Shown here piece after piece: positions 30,802-41,206 of a stretch of DNA of 64,000 nucleotides; the first letter of the stretch is position 1, and every line of letters begins with the position of its first letter. Source of the stretch: Isochrysis galbana (Eukaryota; Haptophyta; Isochrysidales; Isochrysidaceae); NCBI GenBank assembly GCA_018136815.1, contig CM030931.1, positions 5,834,148 to 5,898,147 of the forward strand, in the 5' to 3' direction. The notes under the pieces were generated by a model. It was not told the origin of the DNA and ran no database searches. It was given only the letters and a program-made list of their open reading frames with translations. Position numbers and translations under genes: made by a program.

Positions 30802-31167
30802 ATGGGTGGCGCTGGGCTCCTCGAGAGCAAGAGGATCCCGCTGGCGCGGCTGGCAGGTGCACTGCTGATATTCGGCATACTCGTGACGTCGTACGCGCTA
30901 CTCCTCAATTTCAAGTGGCGCATACTCGAGGAGGCACTCGAGGGAAAGGGCGCTGGGGACCTGCAGCACTTACTCATTTTGCCACTGCTGCCGCTCTCGG
31001 CCGGGCTGATGCTCTTCCTCCTCATTCCGCTCTTCATCTACGTGGGCAACTACTCGGCGCTCCAGGCGTTCGCACTACCACGACCCGACCACTACGTCCG
31101 CCTGCTCATCCGTGTGTACAGCGCATGGATGAGCGAGGGCGGGAAGCTCAAGGACAAGGACCTGTGA
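30802..31167 (+). CDS. Small two-helix membrane protein
   Basis: 121 residues, start ATG 30802 (MGGAGLLESKRIPLARL). Two long hydrophobic stretches, LAGALLIFGILVTSYALLL and LLPLSAGLMLFLLIPLFIYV, flank a short charged loop EEALEGKGAGD. The C-terminus is charged (EGGKLKDKDL). No family was recognised; size and layout fit an ER or organelle membrane subunit. The frame is clean and uninterrupted. Part of it was copied into the repeat at 27089-27164. Confidence 0.65.
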   Translation: MGGAGLLESKRIPLARLAGALLIFGILVTSYALLLNFKWRILEEALEGKGAGDLQHLLILPLLPLSAGLMLFLLIPLFIYVGNYSALQAFALPRPDHYVRLLIRVYSAWMSEGGKLKDKDL

Positions 31168-31169
31168 AG

Positions 31170-32147
31170 TTTGTGCTTTAGCTCTCCCTCTTTTCCGAGG
31201 GGCCCGGCCCTGCCGAATTATGCGCGGCGCCCGACTTCGCTCTTGCTCAGGCAGCTGTATATTCACGCTGTTGCGCACGTAATCATGTTTGTTTTGTGAT
31301 GCCTTTCAGCCCCATCCAAGATCTTGTTCTTTGTCACTGCAGTTGTACGTGACTTGATTGGGCGGGTCACGTGCGGTCAACGCGTGCTAACACACAGGAG
31401 CGTCTCTCCTCGAGAGGCAATGGCGTGCTGCGGCTCAGGGATGCCGGTCGCCGGCTGCATGCTGTTTGTTCTTCTTTACGCGAATCAAACTCCTTTCCAT
31501 GTCCTCTCTTTCCCCCATTTCGCACTTTCTCTGTGCGATGGCACGACGATTCGCTCCTGATCGAGGGCGTTCGATTACGGAGGCACATCGATTGGCTCAT
31601 GCCTGTGAGTGTCGGTATGTCCCTGCACATCCTTTGCGGGGGGCTTGCAGCAGTCTGGTGATGAGCAAAGAAAGAGCACAGAACTTTGGATTGTGAACTC
31701 ATCTCCTATCTCGGCTGGGATCTACATCTGGGCAAGGCATTGAGCATTGAATCAAGAATCATCATATGTGTGTGCACGTGTAACTTTCAATACAAAGGGA
31801 TATCATAGAATGTGTGTCGCTTGAATTCTCATTCGTATTCTTTGAACAATCGAGGTCTCGGCGTCGAAACGTCTTGCGGCTCTTGACTCTCGATGGCATC
31901 GCGCTCGACTTGTGCGCGCTTGCCCCATCGGTCAGGGGCGGTGTCGGCCCATAGCCGCTTGAGTCCTTTGCGCTTTGCGCGTCTCAACATTGGCCCTATG
32001 CCCATGCAGATGCATATGCCCATGCTGACATTGAAAACACATCAAGTGCTGTGAGCTTGGCGGGTAGGGCACAAGCTGCTAGCCCGGGACCGGGACCATC
32101 GAGCACGGAGCATGGAGGATGAAGATGAGGATCCTATAAGGATCGAT
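31170..32147. other. Intergenic, nothing recognised
   Basis: Short frames only. No domain, repeat family or RNA gene seen. Confidence 0.4.
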
Positions 32148-32400
32148 CCTAGATGCGGGGGAGATGTACGGTGTTGGGGCCTGCAAATACGGCCAAATAT
32201 GGATGTATTTAGGCTTAGGCCAAATACGTTACAAATACTAATACATACGAGGCCTACAACTACAACTACAACGACCGCTCAAGGCGCGCTTCAAATATCA
32301 AATACAGCGAAAAACACATACTATTATGTATTTTTCTTCTCGCCAAACACGAAACACGGTCGTGAATGCAAATAAGCAAATACAAATAAGTATTTTCCAA
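32148..32400 (+). mobile_element. Diverged MITE, CCTAGATGGG family
   Basis: Begins CCTAGATGCGGGGGAGATGT and contains GGTGTTGGGGCCTGCAAATA, GAGGCCTACAAC and GCGCTTCAAATA in the family order, with many AAATAC motifs. A CAACTACAACTACAACGAC expansion interrupts it. No terminal repeat at the right end and no target duplication was found. Confidence 0.65.
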
Positions 32401-32868
32401 CTAGCATCTAGAATGAGAATGAGGATGGCGGCGTCTTGTAAGTTGAAAGTGAGGAGTGCGTGTCAGTGGTAGAAGCTAGAACTTGAACTTGAACTTGAAC
32501 GGAGAGTGGGATGTGCAGTTTGCAGTTTGGGTGAGGTATGAGGCATAGAGACGGGTAGCCAGTGGGCATGGGCATGGGGACGGACATACGAGGGGACATG
32601 AGCCTCAGCCGGCGACGAGTCGAGGGGCACAAGTGGCGGGCAGGTCGCACGACTGAGGACTGAGGGCAGACAGATATGGGGACAGAGGGGCGCGCGCGAG
32701 CGCGAGGAGAGGCCGCTGAGCACCAGAAGGGTTTCTTAGTAAAGTACTCCTAGGAGTAGATGAGAACAACTTATGATTCACTTGTCCCGCCTGGGCGCCC
32801 AAAACCTTACTAGAGGCTATAGCTCCTCATCCAACAACGTTTTTTATTAGGTAGCCTAAAACGCTAAA

Positions 32869-33702
32869 TTAAAGGCTCTGGAGATATCCAAGGCAATGGT
32901 AGGCAGGATATGGACACTTTGCACGCCGAGGTACCAATTTTTTGCAAGTTATGAAGCCCCACGCCCGTTTCTTGAAAGTACGAACACGAACACGCACCAG
33001 ACGCAATGCTTCTCTCTCAACACAGGCGCGCTCACGCACAATCCTCACCCATGGGAGCCTCAAAAACCACCTCATGGGCGTGTTGCTCGCTCGATCCTGC
33101 CACCCTACTACGAATGGCCACACATGCCCCGACCTTACACACCCCCTTCTTCGGCCCACACTGCGGGCAACGCTTCCAACTGGACCAGTGGCACGGGTCG
33201 ATTGCGCACAAGCAGACAAATTCGCAAGCGGAGAAAGCGGGGGCTCGAGCTCGAGCACGCAACTGCTCTGCCTGGTGAGTAAGAGAGGAATGCTGCCAAA
33301 GCCGTACTTCTTGGCCTTTTTGAATGACGCGCGCGCGCACAGCATCTCCCGGATCTTGACAGAGATGGGATGTCGGTTACGTGGCTCCTGTACGTCCGCG
33401 CACTGGATGAGCCACCTGCCCAGCTTCATCCTCTCGGCGTTCGTCAATACCTGCGAGTGGTGATCACAGATGAATTTATCGGGCACGGCCGTCTTGGAGA
33501 GCGCCTGGCGTAACTTCCCCTTGGTGGCCTTGGGGAACTTGCCCGAGCGAATCGCGAGACGAGCGCTCTCGCCCGTCGCACGGCAATGATCCACCGCCTT
33601 GCGGACGTCTTCGAGGACGGCGAGCCGCTCCTTTGCCTGGACGTCGCGCGCCGACTTCGAGTACCTACCTGGGGCCTGGGGGCCCCTTGGTGACTGCTGC
33701 AT
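32869..33702 (-). CDS. Unknown protein with a DNA-binding-like domain
   Basis: The frame is open from 34032 to 32869; the ATG at 33702 (MQQSPRGPQAPGRYSKSARD) is a plausible start. The conserved-looking core is ERLAVLEDVRKAVDHCRATG, SGKFPKATKGKLRQALSKT, DHHSQVLTNAERMKLGRWLI and SVKIREMLCA. Helix spacing recalls the N-terminal helix-turn-helix plus HTH_Tnp/CENP-B-like pair of Tigger/jerky-type transposase proteins, but no diagnostic residue proves it. Text after about 33270 is low quality (Ser/Arg/Val), suggesting an intron near TTACTCACC. It could be a transposon-derived gene. Confidence 0.45.
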   Translation of the reverse strand: MQQSPRGPQAPGRYSKSARDVQAKERLAVLEDVRKAVDHCRATGESARLAIRSGKFPKATKGKLRQALSKTAVPDKFICDHHSQVLTNAERMKLGRWLIQCADVQEPRNRHPISVKIREMLCARASFKKAKKYGFGSIPLLLTRQSSCVLELEPPLSPLANLSACAQSTRATGPVGSVARSVGRRRGCVRSGHVWPFVVGWQDRASNTPMRWFLRLPWVRIVRERACVEREALRLVRVRVRTFKKRAWGFITCKKLVPRRAKCPYPAYHCLGYLQSL

Positions 33703-33968
33703 GCCCTGGGGAGGCTCCAGGCGCCATCGGCGCATGCGCGTGCTGGCTGCGAAGCGATAGCCTCTATAGTCTGAGAGGCTGAGACTGAGAGGGCCGGCTC
33801 GCTCGGCGCGCGCGCCTCCGCCGCTCCCTCCAGTGCTCTCCTCCACCGCTGCCCTGCCTCCCTCCACTGCTCTCCTCCACCGCTGCCCTGCCTTGCTTCC
33901 CCCCCCCCCCCCCCCCCCAAACCCCGCCCGTCCTCGCCTCATCTTCCGTCTCCTGCCGCGTGCGTGCG

Positions 33969-34862
33969 ATGGACGGCCTCTCTGCCTACGAGCGTGAGAG
34001 GCTCGCCAACATTGAGAGCAATGAGGCGACACTCGCTGCTCTAGGCCTGCAGAACCAGCGCCGCGGTCGAGCTCTGCCGGCCACCAGTGCGTCGCGCTTG
34101 CCTAAGCGGCGAATACGCGAGCCTCCCCTTCCCGAACGTCGTTCGGCCCGCCAGCGCGCGCTAGCCGAGGCGCGCACAAGTGAGCCGCTCTCGTATGCCG
34201 AGCCTGCAGCCGACGAGAGGAGGCCCACCATGAGGAGGGGCTCAAACGAGCCGAGTGTGGAGCCAGTGGATCCAGCGGAGGCCGAAGCGGACATCGAGGC
34301 GGCAGCAGTGGCCATGGCACGTCGCGAGCTCCCCGAGCCATCAGCCGACTCGTGCCGCACATTTGACATCGACGTGTGCACCCTGCTCGCTGCGCACCTT
34401 GGTCGGCGGATGGAGGGGCCGCCCACCAAGGCATCGGTCGTGGCCGCGCTCGCAGGGGGCGAACGAAAGCCCAAGTTCTCCAAGTATTCGGGTTCACTTG
34501 AGTGGCGTAACGCCGTGGTGCTGTGGGTCAACGTGGGCGGCGCCGACTACGCTAACCTGTTCCTTGATGGCGGCCGGCGCATGTCATGGTTTGCCTCGCA
34601 ACGACACGACGCTGGATCACCCATCGTACAGCGGCTCCTGGCGACCAAGCGGAGCGCCACCACTGTGCGCGACTCGCTGCTCCTCTTCTGCCGGCTTCCA
34701 GGCGAACCGTACGTCTGCTGCGGCCGCCTCGAGTATGTCTCCCATGACCCTGCCTCCTCACCACTAAAGTTTGTGTGGGCACTGATCGATGCGGACGAAC
34801 TGCTCGAGCGCAGCGAGGCGTTTGGCGAAATCGTCGCGCAAGGGCCCGCAGAGCCCAAGTAG
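33969..34862 (+). CDS. Unknown protein with YERERLANIESNE-type N-terminus
   Basis: Intronless frame of 297 residues from ATG 33969. It opens MDGLSAYERERLANIESNEA then LAALGLQNQ, a short motif found at the start of several nuclear WD and chromatin-type proteins. A basic linker (RRSARQRALAE) follows. From about residue 175 a compact domain follows: EWRNAVVLWVNVGGADYANL, FLDGGRRMSWFASQRHDAGS, LLLFCRLPGEPYVCCGRLEY and LKFVWALIDADELL. I do not recognise the domain by name. A nuclear role is a guess from the N-terminus. Transcribed divergently from the neighbour at 33702, with about 270 bp between the starts. Confidence 0.7.
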   Translation: MDGLSAYERERLANIESNEATLAALGLQNQRRGRALPATSASRLPKRRIREPPLPERRSARQRALAEARTSEPLSYAEPAADERRPTMRRGSNEPSVEPVDPAEAEADIEAAAVAMARRELPEPSADSCRTFDIDVCTLLAAHLGRRMEGPPTKASVVAALAGGERKPKFSKYSGSLEWRNAVVLWVNVGGADYANLFLDGGRRMSWFASQRHDAGSPIVQRLLATKRSATTVRDSLLLFCRLPGEPYVCCGRLEYVSHDPASSPLKFVWALIDADELLERSEAFGEIVAQGPAEPK

Positions 34863-34869
34863 CCCACGG

Positions 34870-35673
34870 CCCGTAGCGCAGGTTCCGCTCCTCGCTCGCT
34901 CTCTCTAGGTCACAGGTGGCATACCCTCGCGGCTTCCTATACACCTCGCCCCTATTGCGGCGATTGGGGGCATTGCGGCCGATCTGCCCTTATCATCGAC
35001 TTTGCGCGGAGGCTCTCATAATGTAATATGCGCGCGGCGGGGGGGGGGGGGGGGGGGGGCATATTGAAAGACCTTTGCCTCATACGCCTCGCATCTGTAC
35101 TTATGGCTATGGTGAAGATTGATCATTATGGCTCGATAATATAAGCAACACAGAAGGTAGAAGCTGACGGGGACGGCCCCAAAGCTCCAAAGGCGGCGCG
35201 CGTCGCAGAACCCCATCATCAGTCATAGTGGCAGCCGCTATGAGCCCATCGAATGTCCATCGCCCCATTTCCCCAGCGCTGCACCTTTACTACCGAGCGC
35301 AAGTGCACAAGTATGACACATGGGCGCAAGGTCCACGATTGACGGTACATGTAGCATGTAGCTATGGACTTGGGGCGGGAGGATGGGGCAGAGCGATACG
35401 CACAGGCAAGTATCTGACCGGGCGGGAAGCCGAGGCGGAACCACTTAGCAATCAGCTGGCTGCGCCCTTTTTCGTTGATACGGGCAGAAGGGCACGGGCT
35501 TGAGATGTAAGCCGTCCGCGCTAAGCATTAATATGTATCGCCCGAGCTACTTACTACGCGCGACAACTCGGATGGAGCTAGGAAGAGGTGAATTTGGTCC
35601 ACTTCGCAGCCCTTGCCGAAAACACAGGGCGCACCTAGCTGACGTCACTGGCGCCCTCACGCTCACGGCTCAT
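34870..35673. other. Intergenic with a poly-G run
   Basis: A poly-G tract at about 35038-35059. Nothing recognised otherwise. Confidence 0.45.
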
Positions 35674-37000
35674 TCACTTCTTGCCTGAGGTGGGCTTTCC
35701 ATCCTTCCCTTCCTCCTTCTTTGCCTCCGTGTGGCCCTCTTTCTCCTTTTTCTCCCCATCGGCCTTGCCATCCTCCTTTTCCTTCTCCTTATCGGCGTCC
35801 ATCTCCTTCTCCTTGTTGTGCAACTTGTTGTCAATCAGATGGTGCAGTGCAACCACAGAACGGATGACGGAGGCGAGGTACACAGCGAGCATCATGTCGT
35901 TGGTTTTGATCGCAAAAGCCTTGACGAGCTCCTCAATGTTCAAGTTGGGCAACAAGTTGAACACGTCCTGCAGCTGGTAAATGATACGGTGGTTGACGGG
36001 AAGCCGCCCCGACAGCACGTTTTGAAGGTATGCATCCACCTCGCTCAAGCGCGCCGCTAGGCCCTTCAGCGAACCCAATTTCTGCGCTACTTGGTTGGCG
36101 AGCGTCGAGATGGTTGTGTCCTTGACATCGCGAAGCAAGTGCTCCACGCCCACTTCCTCAGGCTCAGTCGCCCCAATCTCGCACGGAACGTGCGTGAACG
36201 TCCATTGCTGCTGCTTCCCTTCCAAGATTTCCTCCACGCCGTAATACGCCTCAGTCGGAATGCCAAGCTCCTTCGGCTTGACGTCGATGATGACCATCAC
36301 AGGGTGAGCACAGTACCTCCTCACGAGTTGATCAATTTTGAGATCGCCCGGCCGAATCTTCGGCCCAGTTGAGTACCAGCCGACCAGCTTTTCCCGCGCG
36401 TTAACCTTCTTCAACATGGCGAACATGGACTCATGAAACGAGTGGTCCAGGAACCTGAAGACGAAGGGAGAGTGAAATCAACCCGCAGAGCTGGTGCGCC
36501 ACTGGAGGATGTCGGGCAGCTAGCTGCATATGCCTGCAAACGCCTGCCTGCAGCGCTCCCCCTTGTCGACGAGGCGGCTGCGTTTTTTGTGCTCTCCCGG
36601 GGGTGTATTGAAATCATATACCAGACCACTGCTCTGCCCCCGCGTGCCAGCCGCATTGCGCCCCACAGCAAGGAGAGCAGGAAGGGGGAGGGGGGGGGGA
36701 GCGAGTTCACTGTGCAGACTCCGCCCAGCGCGCAGCGCATGCCCACCCCACTCCTCACGCCATCCAATCTCACCAGATGTTGGGATCTCGCTCGTCCTCT
36801 TCGAATGGCACCGCGTAGCTGTTGGTCACATCGGTCACCCCCTTGTGAGTCTCTCCCAGCAGCATGCCCACCACACGCCGCTTGGTGTTCTTCGCCACAC
36901 GGTTGTAGTGGTCTACTGCAGAGAGGAGGACGATGGGGTGGACGACGACGGAGGTGTGGACGGTCGGCTTGGCCGGCTCTGCCGGCGCGCCCTCGCCCAT
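35674..37000 (-). CDS. RPN8: 26S proteasome lid subunit Rpn8 (PSMD7)
   Basis: Exons 36774-37000 and 35674-36454 join in frame (TG|G codon, GT-AG) to 335 residues, the usual Rpn8 length. The MPN domain starts [20 protein letters not shown] and [10 protein letters not shown], then [12 protein letters not shown]. The second exon has [40 protein letters not shown] and [20 protein letters not shown]. Rpn8 is the catalytically inactive MPN partner of Rpn11; the absence of a JAMM zinc motif here fits. The C-terminus is a long Lys/Glu tail (KEKE motif), also typical. Start at ATG 37000 ([12 protein letters not shown]). Confidence 0.95.
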
Positions 37001-37483
37001 GCCCGACGCAGTGAGGGAGAGAGGGAGAGGGAGGGAGAGAGAGAGAGGGACGGCCCCTCGCGCGCGCGGCTCTGCAGACGCTGCGCCCCGCCGAGAGAAG
37101 AGGGGAGAGGGGAGAGAGAGAGGGGGGGAGAGAGGGAAGAGAGTGAGGACGGAACGAGGGCGCGATCGAGAGTACACTTAGCAACCATATTAGAGGGGAT
37201 GAAACTATTAAATAAACGAGGGAGAGCCACCGAGAAGTGAAGAGAATGAGTCAGGAAGGGGACGGTAGAGAGCGCCAGGATATTCCTCAGTTTTAACTTG
37301 TGGGAAAGACAGGAACTTTAGAAAAACAGGGAGGAAGACGAGGGAGGGCCTCGGGGCCGTTGGGGCGTAGATCAGTGTGCTCGAGACGGCAGCGGCGTGC
37401 CGAAAAGAGGAGAGAGTTTTGTTGTAGTCTGATCACGTATAGTACTTGCCTACGGGCTAGCGCAGGTAGGTGTAGGAACTGCA
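37001..37483. other. Rpn8 upstream region, GA-rich
   Basis: Purine-rich low complexity from 37015 to 37150, then unremarkable sequence to the MITE. Probable 5' UTR/promoter of Rpn8. Confidence 0.5.
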
Positions 37484-37491
37484 GCCCAAAG

Positions 37492-37647
37492 CCTAGATGG
37501 GAAATACGTATTTACCGTATTTGACTTGCCAGAGGCCAAATACATAAGGATTTGGCTGTATTTGAAGCGCGTCCCGGGTTGAAGGCCTCGAATGTATTTG
37601 AAATGTAATTGCAATTGCAAGCCCCAGCACCGTATTTCCCATCTAGG
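37492..37647 (-). mobile_element. Intact MITE, CCTAGATGGG family, 156 bp
   Basis: Perfect 17-bp terminal inverted repeats CCTAGATGGGAAATACG and CGTATTTCCCATCTAGG. Flanked by the 8-bp direct repeat GCCCAAAG at 37484-37491 and 37648-37655. No coding capacity. This is the best reference copy of the family, with relatives at 3865, 26534 and 32148. Confidence 0.96.
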
Positions 37648-37655
37648 GCCCAAAG

Positions 37656-38552
37656 CCCACACACAGCGAGTTAAGCTTTAGCTTTAGACGAAAGACGAAA
37701 AAAAAACCTTTTAATATTCTCGCCTCGCACGTGGCACTGGGTCGCATATCCGTAGCCACGCCCATACCCCTTCCTCTCCCTCACTTCCCGCCTTGCGGCA
37801 ACTCCCCTTGTGCTCTACTTAGGGGCCCGGGTCCTGCGGGGTTCACGGGTTGGGCGGAGTGCGCCTGCCCTCAGCGGTGCGTGCACGCCTTCCTCCTACG
37901 CCGCTGAGTGACATGCATATCCTAGATGTTTTTCGGTCTGCGTCGTTATCTATGTCGTATTTTTGCTCGTGCCATGGCTGCTGTCAGTCCCGTGTCCTTG
38001 TCTCCGATTGTATAGGAATGTTTCGCTGCTTTAGGCGAGCCTCTCGGCAAGGTCAAGCGCCTGTGCCACGAGGCTGAAGCTCTCGCCCAATTGTAGTCTA
38101 CCTTTCTCATTCACAATAAACGCGGGGGCGCTGTGTTCAGTCGGTTTTTTGAGTTTTGGTTTCCTTCCTTGGGCGGCCTTGCGGGTGCGCATGTGGCTGT
38201 GAGAGCCCGGTATAGCGAGACCTCTCACCAGAGTGGTAAACCTCACCAGTGTGGCTTCTAGGACTGGTATGTAATGATACTCGTACGACTCGAATTCGAC
38301 TCTGTAGAAGTCTCTGATCTCTGAGTATATACTTCCACGCTAGTATATATAGCGTCTTTAGGCTGTCAGGTGTCGTTCCGTCAATTGTGGGACATGAGTC
38401 GAATTGAGCGATCGAATGTCCACAGTTGTTATTTTAAAGTTAAATGTAGACTAGCGTAACATTCCCTGCTTCCCGCGACGCGTGTCCCCCCCCCCCCGGA
38501 GGGCGCCGTGTCGGCGCTTTTCGATTGTGATTACGGGCACGGCGCGATGTGC
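37656..38552. other. Intergenic, nothing recognised
   Basis: No ORF with a domain. A poly-C run at 38487-38496 precedes the tandem array. Confidence 0.45.
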
Positions 38553-39060
38553 ATCGGCCCCCCTGCGGGGGCGCCGTGCGTGCGCATGTCAACTTTTCCC
38601 CCTAAGGCCCACATTCACGTAAAGTAGCCATATAAGAGATGTTTCGTTACGCAGCACGTGTGATGACTTGCAATCATTGTGCACGCCGTGCGTATGCGCA
38701 TCGACTCCCCCCCCCCTCGCGAGGGCGCCGTGCGTGCGCATAGAAACTTTTTCCCCTAAGGCCCACATTAACATTAACGTAAAGTAGCCATTTACGAGAT
38801 GTTTCGTTTGCACAGCACGTGTGATTACTTGCAATCATTGTGCACGCCGTGCGTATGCGCATCGACTCCCCCCCCCTCGCGAGGGCGCCGTGCGTGCGCA
38901 TAGAAACTTTTTCCCCTATGGCCCACATTAACGTAAAGTAGCCATTTACGAGATGTTTCGTTTGCACAGCACGTGTGATTACTTGCAATCATTGTGCACG
39001 CCGTGCGTATGCGCATCGGCTCCCCCCCGCGGGGGCGCCGTGCGTGCGCATAGAAACTTC
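38553..39060. repeat. Satellite-like tandem array, about 3.5 units of 147-161 bp
   Basis: Each unit runs ATCG(A/G)CTCCCCC, CGCGAGGGCGCCGTGCGTGC, ACTTTTTCCCCTAAGGCCCA, ACGTAAAGTAGCCAT, GAGATGTTTCGTT, GCACGTGTGAT and CAATCATTGTGCACGCCGTG. Starts fall near 38553, 38700, 38861 and 39015. GC-rich palindromic caps (CCCCTCGCGAGGG) alternate with AT-richer spacers. The last unit is truncated. Confidence 0.93.
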
Positions 39061-39314
39061 CAGGAAGGTGCACGCCGTGCGTTCACTCTTTCCGCGGGGG
39101 AACTCTGGACGCAGAGGCGGTCGGGAACCGTGGGGGCACCCCCCTGGGATCGGGGGAAATATTACCGTATATTGCGAAAACACTAACGTAAACAACTGAT
39201 AGGTCTTGGGGTCTCTCCCCTCCCCCGGGTCCCCTCCCCCCGCCTGCCCCTCCCCCTCATCGACCTACCAGAGAGAGAAGGCTCCTACTGCCTGCCTCCC
39301 TCCTCCCTCCTCGC

Positions 39315-39809
39315 TCACCCTCCAGCTCTCTCCTCGCCCTCGTCTTCCTCACGATGGTGGCGACTCGGCGCGCATCGGTACGGTCCTCCGTCCTCTCCTC
39401 TCGTGCTCCTGCTCGCTGGTTTCGTTCGACTCGCTCGACACAGCCACCTGTCGACTGGACCCGGTGGCCGACGCTCCTCCTGCCGCTCCAAGGCGAATTC
39501 CCCGTCGAGCGTGAGCTCGTGCCGGTGGAGCATCGGCGGATGGAGCGCCATCGCCTCGAGCAGGCTCCCCATCTCCCACTGGTTGGTCGTCACGTGGAGC
39601 GACTCGAGCTCACGCAGCCTGCCGGTGCGCAGCGCCTCCTGCAGCGACGACAGGGCGAGCCCCGTGCACCGCACCGACACGGCGCCCAGGCTCTCCATGA
39701 GCAGCTCTCTGGTGTCGCCGCGCAGGTGCAGCTCCTTTCGACGAGGCGGGAACGAGAGCGCCAGCGCGCTGCCATGTGTGAGTGGCACTCGGCACACCAC
39801 CTCGAGCAT
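39315..39809 (-). CDS. Possible leucine-rich-repeat protein, partial model
   Basis: ATG 39809 opens MLEVVCRVPLTHGSALALSF. It continues with KELHLRGDTRELLMESLGAV, CTGLALSSLQEALRTGRLRE and LESLHVTTNQWEMGSLLEAM, which have the Leu spacing of LRRs. After LTLDGEFALERQ the text becomes Arg/Pro-rich, suggesting an unrecognised intron near 39480. No catalytic feature. Could be an F-box or other LRR protein. Confidence 0.4.
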   Translation of the reverse strand: MLEVVCRVPLTHGSALALSFPPRRKELHLRGDTRELLMESLGAVSVRCTGLALSSLQEALRTGRLRELESLHVTTNQWEMGSLLEAMALHPPMLHRHELTLDGEFALERQEERRPPGPVDRWLCRASRTKPASRSTRGEDGGPYRCAPSRHHREEDEGEERAGG

Positions 39810-40064
39810 CACACACGGAGGGAAGCGGCGTCCCTCTCGACCTCCTCTCTGGCTTTTTTTTGGGGGGGGGGGGCAGGGCTGCCCCTGGCGCGCGTGAACG
39901 GGAAACAAAAAGAAGTCCCACCGCGCCACATTGGAGCGCCGCGCACACGAGTATTTGAGCGCGCCGCGACCGCACGACATCATTCACTGTGTCGACATGG
40001 ACTCACCCACGCGCACGCTCTTCCGATACACGAGCGCAGAACGGCGACGCGACCTGCGCATCGG

Positions 40065-40265
40065 CCCTTCCAGCTCGCGCCGTGAGCAGTTCTCGAGAAA
40101 TAAAAATAAACGACTGCGAGTCGAGTAGCCTGTGCCACCTTCAGGATACTCTCCTCGATCTTGAGCCACTCCCTTCTCTCTCCCGCCTGTCGCCGGCCGC
40201 CCCCTACCCGTTTGCTAACGCAAACGGGGCCTGCTTCTAACCGCACTCCATCGGGGGGGGGGGTG
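40065..40265 (-). mobile_element. Distal part of an MGASRPP-type element
   Basis: About 190 bp matching 53745-53935 in the opposite orientation: the perfect stem CCCGTTTGC/GCAAACGGG at 40206-40227, GGCGACAGG, GGGAGTGGCTCAA, GAGGAGAGTATCC, TCGCAGTC and CACGGCGCGAGCTGG. The head is missing. This shows the element continues well past the Pro-rich frame. Confidence 0.85.
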
Positions 40266-40719
40266 CAAATCCCCCCCAGAGGCTGCAACCTCAAGTTTGG
40301 TTATTTTTTAAAAATGCCCGTGAAATGTACATAAAAATTAAGAACAATACCCCCCCTTCTCTCCCTTGCCCCCCCCCTCCCCCCTCCCTCCCTTCTCTTG
40401 TTCGCCTCTCCTCATGTCCCTCCTCCGTCCAATGGACAGTGCACCGGAGCTCGAGCCCCCCCCCCCCCTTTCCCCCTTGCCGCGTAGACATCACGAGATT
40501 ATCGTTTTTTTCTCTTCGCACGTTTCGAGGTAGCTCCGGCCTGATGGACAAGAAAAAGATTGCTCTAGCCATCGCCTTGGTAATCGCCATTGCCATTGCC
40601 TTGACTGTGTCCCTGCCACTCATCACTCATCCTCAAGGCAATTAATAAAGAGAAGGGGGACATGACACACACGCCCACGACGAGCGAGAACCTTGGACGG
40701 AGGAGGGACGGACAAGAGA

Positions 40720-41206
40720 AGGGAGGAAGATATGTACGACTTTACCATGTGAATAACAAACCCGAGTACCTGAATATAGGTGAAATTCGAGTCTTTGACG
40801 TGATGAACAAAGACCAAAAGCGTTCAATTATCCCCATGCACTGATGTTTTCCTGTTCTACGACGAATAATACTCTGTGCTGTAAGACATTGCTTGAGGCA
40901 GGGGCTGACCCCAATTTCACGGAGGAGAAGGGTGGTTGGAGTGCATTGATGTTGGCGTGCCAAGAAGGCTACAATCGATGCACACGCATCTTGTCCCTCC
41001 CTCCCTCTCCGCTTCCCTCCCTCCCTCGCCTCCCTCGCCTCCCTCGCCTCCCTCGCCTCCCTCGCCTCCCTCGCCTCCCTCGCCTCTCCTCCTCCTTCAC
41101 TGTCCCTCCACTCTTCATACACTCAGAAAAAGAGGTCAATCCCTGGTTCATGGTTGATTTACAAAGCAACGTATCGATCGGCAGAATCGTTGTCTACAAC
41201 CGACAG
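40720..41206 (+). pseudogene. Mosaic of lectin (FTP/F5-8C-like) and ankyrin fragments, broken by an insertion
   Basis: 40720-40802 encodes GRYVRLYHVNNKPEYLNIGE then IRVFDVMN, like the last strands of a fucolectin (FTP) domain. 40870-40990 encodes one ankyrin repeat, LLEAGADPNFTEEKGGWSAL then MLACQEGYNRC. 41128-41206 encodes NPWFMVDLQSNVSIGRIVVY then NRQDC, the middle of an FTP/F5-8C domain. Order and frame do not make one protein, and a hairpin-headed element begins right after NRQDCW. Probably a decayed multi-domain gene; a spliced gene with other exons is possible. Confidence 0.55.
41020..41092 (+). repeat. 9-bp minisatellite CTCCCTCGC
   Basis: Seven to eight units of CTCCCTCGC, between the ankyrin and lectin fragments. 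Confidence 0.9.

Noticed and set aside
31324-31700. Several overlapping frames on both strands
   Set aside because: They overlap in four phases with no domain, codon bias or neighbour support.
38553-39060. CRISPR array
   Set aside because: Repeats are about 155 bp and tandem without unique spacers, and the genome is eukaryotic.
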